64,000 nt of DNA, taken from positions 396,363 through 460,362 of the forward strand of contig VXAA01004386.1 of assembly GCA_013399115.1 (NCBI GenBank), written 5' to 3'. The notes under the pieces were generated by a model that did not search any database, was not told the origin of the DNA, and saw only the letters and a list, made by a program, of their open reading frames with translations. The DNA is from Anseranas semipalmata. Taxonomy: Eukaryota; Chordata; Aves; Anseriformes; Anseranatidae. Positions within the stretch are counted from its first letter, which is position 1, and every line of letters starts with the position of its first letter. Shown here one piece after another: positions 1 through 11,683 of the stretch. The position numbers were made by a program, and so were the translations under genes.

Positions 1-366
1 CCCCGCGGCCCCGACCAGCAGCTGCTCACGCTGGTGCTGCTGGCGGTGAACGCGCTGCTGCTCTTCGCGGCGCTGGCGGCCTGGGCCTCCCGCCTGCTGC
101 GGAAGAAGGTGCTGGGGCGGCGGCGGCGCAAGGCGGCCCCCGTCCACGTCCGGCAGCTCTACTCCACCCGCCGGCCGCTCCGCTCCATGGGCACCGGCGT
201 CTCCACCGACTTCTCGGGCTTCCAGTCCCACCGGCCGCCCCGCGGCGCCGCCTGCGCCCTCAGCGAGGCCGACCTCATCGAGTTCCCCTGCGAGCGCTTC
301 ATGGACAGCGGCGGCAGCGGCGCCCGGCACGGCGACGACCACCTGCTGCAGCGCTTCGCTGACTGA
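1..366 (+). CDS. TRIL: TRIL (TLR4 interactor with leucine-rich repeats), C-terminal part
   Basis: The frame is open from base 1 to a TGA at 364-366 and gives the last 121 residues of a protein whose start lies left of the window. About residues 8-33 are a hydrophobic, Leu/Ala-rich transmembrane segment. It is followed by a basic stop-transfer stretch (RKK, then RRRRK) and a cytoplasmic tail with HVRQLYSTRRP, STDFSGFQSHRP, ACALSEADLIEFPC and the terminal LLQRFAD. I recognise these tail blocks as TRIL from memory of the mammalian protein (about 811 residues, ectodomain of leucine-rich repeats plus fibronectin III). TRIL is a single-pass membrane protein that helps TLR4, and reportedly TLR3, signal in glia and other cells. 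The LRR ectodomain is outside the window. The coding strand is extremely GC-rich, as is common for bird single-exon genes. Convergent position with CREB5 supports the call. Confidence 0.9.
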   Translation, partial: PRGPDQQLLTLVLLAVNALLLFAALAAWASRLLRKKVLGRRRRKAAPVHVRQLYSTRRPLRSMGTGVSTDFSGFQSHRPPRGAACALSEADLIEFPCERFMDSGGSGARHGDDHLLQRFAD

Positions 367-370
367 GCCC

Positions 371-462
371 GCTGAACTACAGCTCCCGGCAGCCCCCGCG
401 CGGGAGGCGGGCGGTGGTTGGGCGCCGCCGTGCGGCGAGGCCTGCTGGGAGCTGTAGTCAGC
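371..462. promoter_or_regulatory. Inverted pair of ZNF143/Staf-type motifs in CpG-rich DNA
   Basis: Bases 376-392 read ACTACAGCTCCCGGCAG. Bases 442-458 are the reverse complement of ACTACAGCTCCCAGCAG. Both resemble the ZNF143/Staf (also THAP11-associated) site, consensus about ACTACAnnTCCCAGnATGC. Flanks extend the inverted repeat to 371-392 and 442-462, with one inserted base, one substitution and 49 bp between the arms. Sites of this kind usually sit within 100 bp of CpG-island transcription starts, often of bidirectional promoters. Here they are 5-100 bp after the TRIL stop codon, so this may be an internal promoter in the TRIL 3' region. It could equally be an inverted repeat with no promoter role. 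Confidence 0.5.
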
Positions 463-903
463 GCGGCGAGGCCAGGCGGTCGTTGGTCTGTGAGGGGATG
501 GCGCGGGTCCCGCGGGTCGCGGCCTGCGTGAGGGAGAGCTGTGGCGCAGCCGCTGCCTTCAGCCGCCGCCTGGCCCTTACCGCAGGCAGGGGCAGGTGCC
601 AGCTGTGAGACAGTCTTACTTGGTCTCCTCTGAGGTCTCGGTTTCCTCGAAAATCATTACTAACCCAAGCAAAAGTCCCAACCGTGACCATAACCGTTCC
701 TTGGTGAGGAGAGCAAACCGGCGGGAGCTACTGCGGACGGCAGCTGGTGCCTCCCTTATGCCAACTTGGAGCCATACATTTAAGTGTTGTATTTTACAGG
801 TGTTTTTTTCCAGCCTGCAGTTGGGAACGACAGTTAACAACGAGCAGCCTGGCCCCATGCAAGAACAGACTGAAGTGACATTTTCAAGGCACCAGCCCTT
901 CCT

Positions 904-909
904 AATAAA
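904..909 (+). terminator. Candidate proximal poly(A) signal of TRIL
   Basis: AATAAA followed within about 20 bases by GT/T-rich sequence (around 921-936). It would give a 3' UTR of about 560 bases. Confidence 0.3.
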
Positions 910-1470
910 AAATTTGGACTAAGTGTCTTCTTTTAACATTACTGTTGGACTGTGCAACCTGGAAGCCATTCAGAGGGCTGGAAATATACGTTTTGTGCTG
1001 GACAGTTTGAATGCTGTGCCATTTTAACTCAAATTGAATGTGAGGCGATTTAATGTGCGCAAGTGTGTTTTTGTACTTTTTGTAAACGGGAAACAATAAT
1101 GCAGCTGGTTAGTTTTACAGGAATATATTGCTGACACCACTAGGAAAAACTAACAAACTTTTGTAATATGTTTACAAATGAGCTATTTTTTCATTGTTTT
1201 TGAGTAAATACTGCTTGGTACTTGTGCACATGAATGTGTGCTTTAATTCTCTGGGTCCATGATGGTCAGTGGATCACTGACCCTCAAATAATCCATCTTC
1301 ATTTCTAAATGAGTGGATAAAGTAAACTGTTGATGGATAAATAATATTGGTGCCTTTCTTCACAAACAGTAATAGGTGAGGATATTTCAGAAATGTGAAA
1401 CTATCTTAACAGGCAATTTTCTCTTAGCCTTAGCCTACTAAAGTTAGAAGCTTTATGTACCTCACTGTGA

Positions 1471-1476
1471 AATAAA
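1471..1476 (+). terminator. Candidate middle poly(A) signal of TRIL
   Basis: AATAAA with a T/GT-rich element beginning about 25 bases later (1500-1515). Confidence 0.35.
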
Positions 1477-2641
1477 ACATTTTTGTATATTAATCTAGAT
1501 TCTGTGTTTTGTATAGCTAAGTGAGTAGTGCTGAAGTTAAACCCTCATGCAGTCCTATAAGAAGTTTGAGTTGTGTGTGTGTGTGTTTTTTTTTTCTAAA
1601 TTGGACTTTTGCCTTTCTTTTTAGAGCAATGCTAATCGTTTTATGATCAATTGCTACCTACTTTCTTGGACTTTTACTTTCCTAAATATTTACAGAATGT
1701 GGTTCTGTTACTATTAAATATGGTGGTTTAGTTTACATAAATAATTCTCTCTGTGTGGTCTAGAAATGAGCTAATTAAAAAAGGTCCAAACTGTGGTTAC
1801 ACTTTAAATGTAAATGTTTTAGGTGGAGTTTGGTAAATTGTTGAGACCATTGATACTACTCGTGCTCCTTTGAATTTAATGTGCAACCTCAGATGAACTC
1901 TTGTGGAACTGAATGGCTTGAAAGGACTGATTAGTGGACTATGGAGACATTCATCTCAATATCACGCATTCATTGCTGACATGAGATGTTCGTGACTACA
2001 AGTTGTTTATTACCGTAATTGCAAGTAGACGATTTGGAGTTCTTGATTTTTTTTTTCTTTTGAGATGAACAACTGTTTACAAAAGGCACCATAGCAACTG
2101 GTACCTTCAATTGGAGTTCAGTGACTGAATGGAGAGAACAAGACTTTTAAGTTCTGAGGGATTTTTATTCAATCAGGAGTGGAGAGGAAGCAGGGATAGT
2201 TTGCCTTAATCTTTGCCTTTTAAATGGAGAGAAGATTTCAGAGTTAAGTCTCAATTCTTGAGTAAGTAGCAAAAAGCCCTTCAGGTTTTCATTTTTAACA
2301 GGCAGCAATTTTCATGAATACCAGGGGCCAAACTCAATAGTTGGTGTGTAGATTAAAATTCATAACGCTTATAGATACAGAGTTTAAATTTCATTCAACT
2401 GAAAGAATCCAGAATCAGGTGTTATTTTTCTGTAAGAGTCTTACATTTCTATTCTTCTTTTGGACACCTGGGTGCTTTTGGCCATTTATGACAATCTATG
2501 GAATACACTGTTGTTTGTTGTTAGAAATGTAATGGGAATTACTGAGTAAAGCTGTGTGTCACACTACCATTAGCTCTATCACTGGATATTCTTCCAATGG
2601 GAGATGCATAGATGCTGTACACGGTTATAATCAGTTATGTC

Positions 2642-2647
2642 AATAAA
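2642..2647 (+). terminator. Candidate distal poly(A) signal of TRIL
   Basis: AATAAA followed by GGTGTCTT-type downstream sequence about 20 bases on. It would give a 3' UTR of about 2.3 kb. A further AATAAA at 2859 is also possible. Confidence 0.4.
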
Positions 2648-3309
2648 TCTATTTGCTGAAAGAAAACTGGTGTCTTACATTGACTGAAGAGTGATGCATT
2701 ATGAGATATATAGACTAGCTGAAACTTCTGGAAATTACTAGGACTGCTGTTTCTTAGGACTGCAGCTCTTCAGAGTTTCTCCTAGTTCGTTCTTTCATGC
2801 CTTTTTTGTCACGTTTTCTGTTTTGGTTATATTATGTTAGGATAGTGCAAACACTAAAATAAATATAATGGTCAGTTCTGAGACAGATAGACCACTGGCT
2901 CAAGACAGACGAAAAAGATGCTGTTACATCAGTGAACTAACAATCCTTTCTAAACTAAATAGGAAATGATAATTGTTTGGGATAATATTGATTTTTTTTT
3001 TTTTATACTCACTGGAAGTTATATTCCTAAGGGTTTTTCAATATTACCAGATTAATGATATAAACATGCCATATTGAGCATATATGTGTTGATTTAACTA
3101 AGAATTCTCTGCTTCTTTTTGAATTTATACAAACCTTTCAAGAACTGCTAGAATGAAATGATTTCTTGTTCCAGCACAGGCGAAGTGAATATATAGATCT
3201 ACATAACAAAAAAAAAGTTGGTTAACAGAATGAAGTTGGTGACTTTTTAAAAGTCACACGTTATAACTCTAGGAATATTTAGGCTGTAAGTACAGATGTT
3301 ACTTACAAC

Positions 3310-3334
3310 TTTTTTTTTTTTTTTTTTTTTTCAG
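3310..3334 (+). repeat. Poly(T) tract followed by CAG
   Basis: Twenty-two consecutive T followed by CAG|GGAGG. It looks like a strong splice acceptor, but no exon or partner donor can be supported, so it is listed as a homopolymer. Confidence 0.6.
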
Positions 3335-6300
3335 GGAGGCCTGCACTAGCAGGTGGTTGAGGAAAGAGAAATATCAGTGACATTCAGTGACTGAATGTTA
3401 TTAATGTTACATGGCTCTATTTTTACCAGTAGTATTTATATATATTTGTGTCCTTTTCAAAGTAAGGTTCTTCCTAAAGCATGACTGTAAAAACAGCCCT
3501 TTCTGAACGGGTGAGTCTGCCATCAGTTTGTGCTCAGAATGTTTCTTCTTCGATCAGAAACAGAGTTTTACTGTCCTGTCCCCTCCCAGAGTCCATGCAG
3601 CCTGGGAAGGTACGAACTGAGTACTGTTCCCCCACTAAGTAATTACCAGGCATGTTATCTATCAAAGACTGAAAATCACACAAACATTGTCCTGCCAAAT
3701 ACAGTGGGCAGTCCCACTACTGCTGGGGAGTCCCCAAACATACCAGGGCTTCCCTGCTGGCAGCCCTGGTTGGTTTGGCATCCTCTGCCCACCTCCTGGT
3801 CCCACCTGCAATCCCTGACCTTTCTCTGCCATCAGCTGGTACAGCTGTTTGTGCAGCTGGAAGGTGAACTCTGAAATTAATCCTCCTGGAAAATAACCCT
3901 TCCTAGTACCTTCCCTCTCCCTGATTTTTTTTCAGCCAGCTCAGTTTCTTTGATCCTGTTCAACTTGCACAAGTACTGGTAGCAGCAAAATGCAGGGGTT
4001 CAGTGCAGAGGCAGGAAAAAAAGCAAAGACATGAAGCTGCTTAAACAGTCTCAGGTAGTCTTGGCACCCCATGTGTCCTCAGTCCAAGAAAAGCTACACT
4101 ATTCTCAGTAGACTAACATCCTATGTAGAGGAGTCCATACATTTACTGGAAAATTGTTGATGATCAGTAAACTGAAAATACTTAAAAAGTCTCTACGAGG
4201 TCCTAAAAATATTGACACTATGGCATGTGGCTAGAGAGAAATAACCTGAAGAGAGCAGAACTATAATGGTGTCGGTGAAGGTCAACATGTGCATGAAAAC
4301 CTTTTGGTATTGAAAAGAACTCTGCTTGACTATCAGAGCCTGTGGTAACACAGTTGGTTTTATAAAAATATTGATTTCTTTATGCAGTGCTATCTTCAGT
4401 TTTCACAATACACTGTGAATGCCACTTCTTGAAATACCATCATTTAAACCGTGTTATTACTGTTTCAAGAAGGAACCTGATAAATTCTATATATACTTCT
4501 TCTGCCTTTTCCTTCTTGCTATTTCCTGGGAGAGATTTAGAAAGTGAGGAACTGAGAGAAAAAAAAAAAAAAAAGAGGAGTCTACTGCAGTTTCATCAGG
4601 ATATTTATTTAATCAGTAAACCTACATTTAAATTGCAGTGAATGGGTCCACAGAAAAATCAATTGTTTTCATGATACTGTGTATTTGCAGAAAACTACTT
4701 CAGTGAGTAAGAGAAATACTATCTCACTTCCAAAAGCCTGGCTGCTCACATTAATTCATATTTCTTTGACCACCAAGGATGTACATACGTTGTGTGAGGT
4801 CCACAAGCTCAGCTTTGCTTTAAAAAAATGAGTTTTAAAATCAAATCAGCTAAATTATATATACACAGTGATGTACTTCATTTTTCATCTGGGCTATTCT
4901 TTTGAGACGAGTTGCTATAGGTGTTATCTATAATCTGATATTAGTTATGTAGGAATGGGGACTAAATATAAGGAAACCATGTGTGTATTGGATGTTGGAT
5001 TTGTTCTTTTTGCTTCATTCTAAATATAGTATAGTTTTGGCAGCCTGTCCAAATATTGCTGTTGTGTTTTTCTCTGTTAAAAGTTGACTTTTCTCAAGAG
5101 CATGCTTTAATTCCCATAGAAATTAAATTCCCATAGAAAAAGTCAATTGTCTTTGAACACAAATATTTATCTTAATATCATTGTAGATGAATTTATTTAT
5201 ATAAATGCTTCTTGATATCTTTTTATAAATAATTCCATATCTCATTTGTTTTTACAAACAAGGCCATAAGAATTAAAATGAATATTACAGAATAAATAGT
5301 TGAATAAATACTGCCTAAAAACATAATAGAGATGTTTACTAAGTAATCATTAGCATATCTACCATTCTACCATTGATATTTACCTTCCTTCCATCTTGCT
5401 TTGTATTTAAATACTGAAATGACAATTCAGTTTAAACACTGAAGCTACTTAGCATGGTAGCAGCCCTTATCTGACTACTATAAAATGATTTGAAATAAGG
5501 GAGGACACTCAGTGGTAATACCTATCACATCAAAGGTCAGAAATAATTTTAGTCTAGAGAAATACACTCAGGAAAAACATACTTTTGGAAAAAAAATATT
5601 TTGCTTGTAAGTGAAAGATAACATGGTTTATTTGCCATTGTTATGTTCCACTCTAAATCTTGAATGGGAATACTAAATGACAAGTCTCATATGTTAGACT
5701 TATGAGATAATTTGGAGTGTCATTCAGCACATATAGCAGGTGTGTTAGTATGATTTTTTTTTGCAGAAATGGTTTGATCCTGCTTCTGCTTTCATTCTGT
5801 GAGAGTGACAAGATTTTAAGACTCTTAGTGTGGGTACCCATCAACAGGTCTGTGGCAATAGAATTAACTGTATTGCAGAACTGATCTCTAAAATTCAATG
5901 TTCATCTTAAAAGAAAAAAAAAAAAAGAATAAATACAGCTTGGAGAGATGAACTTGAGTGTTAACTGGCATGGAGATATCTTTCTCACATGGTAATTATC
6001 TAAGAGGGGGCATCTTTAATGATCATTGTGGTAGGTTGCTAACTCTCAACCTAAAGATGCCAAACCAAACTGTTTCATTGCTGATGATGTTATCACAAAC
6101 ACCCAGCAACTCATTTTGCCCCAAACCAAACTTCTCCACCTCCTCCTGTTGCCTAAAAAGACCTACTTATTATTTAAAATATTTGGCAGTTCTGCAGAGC
6201 TGCTTGTGGCTTACGCCCAAGTGCTCTCACTGCTGCAACAGAAACTTCTTTACATCTTACTAATTGGCATAAGGTTTTCTTCTTCAGTAGAGCAGATTAG

Positions 6301-8748
6301 GGACATTCTGTTCAGCCTGGTATCCATTCAGTTATTTGTTTTTTCTTAGCTCATTTTTTAAATTCTGCATAATGGGAGGTTTTGTTGTTGTTGTTGTTTG
6401 TTTGTTTTTTTCCTGGTTAGCCCACAGAATTCTATCAAAAATTCTGATTGCGGGAGTGGGGAGGGGTTTTGTAGAGTGTGGAAAAGGATGGAGAGTAGGC
6501 TCAGAGTTAACAAGTAAGAGAAAGGATTCTTTTGAGATATTTTTATTTGTTTTATCTGATTTGAAGTAGCGATAATATCTGTTTAAAGTGGAGTCTGCTC
6601 TGAGAAAGAGGAAGAAGGAGTACATGAATTTTAAATAATTCCTGTTTAAATGGAAGTTACTTTATTCAGGAATGATTTGTGATTGGAATGATTCACTGTG
6701 ACCTCACTGATAGGATTCTGCTGGCACAAAGGAAAGTGCAGAGGCTTCTGGTTTTCCTGCCCGGATGTATCGCTAAGAACCTGAGACTGCAGAGGTCCAG
6801 TGGGAACTGAAGACACCCCTTCCTTCCACTTCTGTGGCTCACATGGAAAAGACGTTCAGGGTCAGCATCTTTTTCACTGGGATAGCTAGGAGCTGTATTT
6901 ATTCTGTAACACTAGGTATACTGACCTAAGTTGACTTCATAACTGTAATGCCATAAATAGGTTTTACACTAAAGGTAGCATCAAAAAGATTATATTTTGG
7001 GGAGTCAAAACCCCCATACTTTTCCTTTAAAACTGCAGCCAGCACAGGCTGGAGTAACAGGCAGTTTGCTGAAGGTGTTAACAGCTCTTTGAGGTGTCTC
7101 TAATATGCAACTGTGTATGCTTTATTCAGTTAAAACTGTTTCTCATATATTTTATTTAGAGGTATTTAGAATACATCCCAGCCAGAAAATAGTAATGAGT
7201 TCCAAGCTGTTAGCTTGTAATGATACTGACCTTTTTAGATTTTGGAGGCATTTATTGTTTAAATTTATACTTGCCAGTGAAGCTGAAGCTTTCCTGGATT
7301 TCAGTCCAATTATATGTTTTTATGCAACCTGATAAAACTGCAAAACATTCCAATTAGCACAATGGTACCAGGAAAACTGCTGATGTTCTCACTTACAGCT
7401 TTCTACTGCTAGCCTTTTCAAGTATATCATGATAGAAAATCATCTTAATCCACAAGCTCCTAGGATGTGTTAAGTAGTTGCTTATGGAACAGGAGAATTA
7501 ACAGTTTTCCCAGTGTCCTGAACAGAGCTTTTTTTTTTTTTTTTTACTTTGCTGTAGTAAATAACTGCTGGATTAGAGCTTTGCAAACATAGTACAGTAG
7601 TGGCAGGACCCAACCATGTATATGCACTGGAATAATCATTTGGCTGTTCAAGTTGGGAACTCTACAAAATTTGAGCATGTGGAAGATCAATCACTAGCAC
7701 TGATTTTATACCTATAAGACTTATTAGTTTGCTCATTTGGTTGGTTTGTTTTTCCAAAACGTTCTTGGTGTTCTCCCAAGCAATATTACCTCCTTCTCTG
7801 TCTGGCTAGATGTTTTTGGATTAATGCAGCAAAAGCAACTGAAATATGTGTTTGAGTATGCTGACCATCCACTGTGTCTGAGAAGCTGCAGGCACTTAGA
7901 AAACATGATGCCTTAGAAAATATGCAAAATATACACTTATGGAGGAATTCAAGTTCAACGTTTTGGCCATTACATGCATAGCTGTCCAAATTCAGGTGTG
8001 ATCATCCCCATTTATCCCCTTATCATGGTTAGCTGCATTTTGTTCTGCTTTGTGATCTGTAATGAGGTGTCATGGTCTGTACCTCTTACACTGAGTTTTG
8101 ACCTGGTCCTGACTAATGCAGTCACTCAGTTTGCTTTTCTGTCCAGAGCAGCCAGTACATGTACTGCAAGTTGTTTTTATGTCATACGAACAACGTACAA
8201 GACAAAAAGGATTATGAATTCAGAAAATGTGTTTCTTGCCTAAAGCTTTCCCATTCAGCTGACAATAATCCAGGCAGACAGCCCTAGTGATCTCTAATTT
8301 GGTCTGATTCTTCTGAAAGGCTGCTGCCTCTCTCTTGAGAGGGGAATAGCTGTCAGAGCTCTCCTGTTCTGTTTTTCTGATCTTTCCGTTTTGGATGAAA
8401 CTAGTTTCCTAAGTTTCTTTACAGAAGGCAGTATAATTCTAACATCCGGGACAGCGTTAGGGCTTTTATCACCTGCATGGATTTTTACATCAAAGAGATT
8501 GGGTAGCTTCCTGTTTTTCAGACAGTGCCTTTTTGACCTAAAATAGTCAGAATCAGACAGCAACAGTCAGAAACTGAATTTTTATTCATGAATCTGAATA
8601 ACCAAAACAAAAGTAATTCATACATCCTACAGAGGATTTCCAGATCCAACACACTTCTGCTCAAAGACACTACTCTCATTTTGCACAGCCTTCTCCTCTG
8701 TAGACTACTGGCATCAGCCTGCATTTCTCAGAACCCTTAGGGGGTTGG

Positions 8749-8812
8749 TTTTTGTTTTTGTTTTCTTTGTTTCTGTTTGTTTGTTTATTGTTTTGTTTGT
8801 TTCCTGCTGTGT
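8749..8812. repeat. TTTG/TTTTTG-rich simple repeat
   Basis: Imperfect runs of TTTG and TTTTTG units over about 60 bases, with no flanking element recognised. Confidence 0.7.
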
Positions 8813-11436
8813 AATAGGCACTATCCATGCCCCCTCTTCCTTTGCCTTATTAGGTTTTCAAACATTGTGACTACAGCAACTGGGTCATTGCAGCAGAGCT
8901 CCAAAGACCGATGTAATGACCTCTGTGTGTTCTGAAGTCAGTAATTAGAATTAATGCTTTATGTTCTTAACAGTAAAGCTGAAGCATTTTAAATAATTTT
9001 TGTTTAATAATTCCTCTGCCCTTGTTGTGTCCTCAGATTCTCAATTCACTCTTCCAAAAAAGTGGAGTTTTTCTGGGTAGGGCTGACTCATCTTTTCCAT
9101 GGAAGTCATTACGCCTGACCCATAAATATAAACTTCTTAAGATCAAGTACTTTGCATCTGAAAAGGTCAGAATGGTATATATTTTCCTGAGGGGACAGAA
9201 AACCTCTCGATATATTCAGGAAGACTTTATTAACCATCCATTTAAAATTACATAAAGTTAAATATCACTTAGGAAAAGGGATTATTTGGGAGAAAAGTGG
9301 GGATGTAGTTAAAACTATGTTTATTATATGCTACAAACAAATTTAGACTACATGTTTACAGCATAAAAACACAGTTGTTTACTAGTTCTCCAGATTCAGT
9401 TGTTTTTCCTATAATATTTAGTTTATCATTGTAAATACAGTATGTCAAATTGGTCATTTCAAATTGTCATTTCAAATATGTCAAATTGTCATTAGCACAA
9501 TGGATCCCAAAGCAGTCCAATTTTTGCTAATTTCAATGGATCTACATCAAACCTGAACATGAGCCAGTCTTCCTCTTTTCCTGCTTTCACTGCAAAAATT
9601 AATTCTGGATATCAAGAAAAGTTGGTGGTCTATTTAAATGGGAGTCTGATTAAACAAATCAATTATTGATTTCTTTCATCCAGCTGTGAAGTTATATTCT
9701 CATTATTTGTGATACATTGTGTGAAACTAATTAATTTCTGGAAAATGTTAATCTGTGATTCAGCTACACCCATTATACTTCTTGGAATATCACATGGAAA
9801 ATGAAGCTACCAAAAGGAAACATCTGTTTGTATCTAAAACCCCAAACATTTCTGAAGTTTAGCAACATGCATTCTTCTTGGGGCTGCCACCTATTATACT
9901 CAGCTCTAGAGCAAATACCAAAAGGACACTTGAGGTGACCTTTTGTATCAGATTAAACAAAATGAGAAAACACTTGGCAATCAGACTTCCTCTGCTAGGC
10001 CATGGGAAACAGTAGAACAGAGGAACAGACACAGTAAAAACATATTAACTCAATCCCATTTACTTTAGAAGAATTCAGCAGTGAAAAGAGCAACTAACTG
10101 TAAAAAAAAAACTGAATTCTCTGTAATCTGGCACCTCCTGAAGTCTGTCTAGATTCTCCCAACAAGGGCTATCTCAAGCAGCAGAAAAATGGGAGAAGAT
10201 GAAGAAAAACAAATGACTAGAAGGTATTATGGGGGAAATGTTTTTCTTTCAAAAGTTATTTCTTAGGAAGAAAATATCCCCTGGACTGCAGTCTGTAACA
10301 GCATTCCTGTTGCATGTTAACATATACTGTCTTTGACTATTTTTTGACATTTCTTTAAAACACTGTCTGGATTTCATGCTTCCCTGTGCTTGTGCAAATC
10401 TGCGACTCCCTTGCTTGTTGGTGTGCAGAGCAAAGCTGGGGGAGGAAAACAAACTGTTCTTTCACACTGAATTTAGGCTAGCACAAACCACGATGCTGTT
10501 AATGTAGTAGTCCTGTTTTCTGGTGGATGCTCTTTCCTTCTGTCTTCCCATCCAGCATGCACTGGGTAATAGCACTGCTGGCGGTATATGCTGCCACTCC
10601 TTGTTTCTCCTTGGCAAGATCACTGGATGGCTTATTTGCACCTGTGAATGACAATGCACAAATAATAGAGACAGTCACCTCTAGTGAGCAAATTATAGGT
10701 ACATGATTAGATGCCATCCCACTCTAAGAGGTGAACAGACAATGCAGCCATCAGGGAGGGGAGGATAAATGTTTAACTGTCGCAATGACTGGGATTATGG
10801 TGCTGTAGGTCTATGCACCAAAGCCCTAGCTAAGGAGGTTCAGCTTTAGACCTTCAGCGCACTAGAGGTAGTTTAGCTTGGTTTGCTGGAAATGGCCGTT
10901 TGGTATCACAAGTGATTCTCTGTCACCGCCTGCCTCCAACGTGCCTTGCTCCTTGCTGCTGCTGCTTCCCATCCACAGCAGTTGCTCATGCTCGGATCTT
11001 GGAGTCCTTCCCTGTGTGCAAGTGCTCAGTCCCTGCAGGCTTCTCTGAGCTGGATGGGACGCGAAGGACAGCCTCCCTCTGCCTTCCTGGGAGGAGCAGC
11101 TGCAGTGAGAGTGGGAAAGCATGAGGACACCGAGGTTTCCACCACAGCCGCATGGGCAAGAAGCCCAGAGGACAAACTGTAGTCAAGACCTGTTGCGTAG
11201 CCAGTAGGCAGGGATGGGAAAAAAAACAGAGAGGGAGATTTTGCCTGGAGACAAAACTGCAGTGAGGACAAGGAGGACAGCCAGCAAGGACTTGGTGAAG
11301 GAATGGGGTTGCAGCATGCAGAACCTTTGACCGGGTTATGAAAATTCAAGGCCAGAAGTGCTTGTAAGATTAGTTTGTCCTGCTGAATCATACCACTTCT
11401 ATATCCCTGTCTGACAGGCAGGAGATAGAACTCCTG

Positions 11437-11683
11437 CTTTCTTTTCTTTTCTTTTCTTTTCTTTTCTTTTCTTTTCTTTTCTTTTCTTTTCTTTTCTTTT
11501 CTTTTCTTTTCTTTTCTTTTCTTTTCTTTTCTTTTCTTTTCTTTTCTTTTCTTTTCTTTTCTTTTCTTTTCTTTTCNCTTCTCTTCTCTTCTCTTCTCTT
11601 CTCTTCTCTTCTCTTCTCTTCTCTTCTCTTCTCTTCTCTTCTCTTCTCTTCTCTTCTCTTCTCTTCTCTTCTCTTCTCTTCTT
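11437..11683. repeat. Composite pentanucleotide array, (CTTTT)27 then (CTCTT)20, broken by one N
   Basis: Bases 11441-11575 are 27 exact CTTTT units. Base 11577 is N. Bases 11581-11680 are 20 exact CTCTT units, then the sequence decays to CTTC and a T run. On the - strand the units are AAAAG and AAGAG. The whole tract is pure pyrimidine on one strand, so it could adopt triplex DNA. The exactness of both halves suggests recent expansion, and the N at the switch suggests an unresolved assembly join, so copy numbers may be wrong. The lysine/arginine/glutamate reading frame on the - strand is only a translation of the repeat. Confidence 0.95.

Larger units (their letters stand above)
367..2665 (+). 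other. TRIL: Putative TRIL 3' UTR (end not certain)
   Basis: Non-coding sequence after the TRIL stop. The first 240 bases continue the CpG-rich character of the coding region, then the sequence becomes AT-rich. Three AATAAA hexamers could end the transcript, at 904, 1471 and 2642. The last has GT-rich sequence shortly downstream and is taken here as the distal end. No conserved reading frame is visible; short open frames in the first 900 bases lie in GC-rich DNA and resemble nothing I know. Which poly(A) site is used cannot be decided from sequence alone. Confidence 0.4.
2666..11436. other. AT-rich intergenic DNA between TRIL and CREB5, part 1
   Basis: I see no coding exon here: open frames are short, low in complexity or unlike any family I recognise. 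The stretch holds simple sequence: a 22-base T tract ending in CAG (3310-3334), an A tract (about 4560-4574), GTT/GTTT repeats (about 6380-6411) and a TTTG-rich stretch (about 8749-8812). From about 10.9 to 11.3 kb the base composition is more balanced, without a recognisable feature. Confidence 0.6.

Noticed and set aside
414..922. Short open frames after the TRIL stop
   Set aside because: They are in 3' UTR/CpG-rich sequence without similarity; the regulatory motif pair is the better explanation of this segment.
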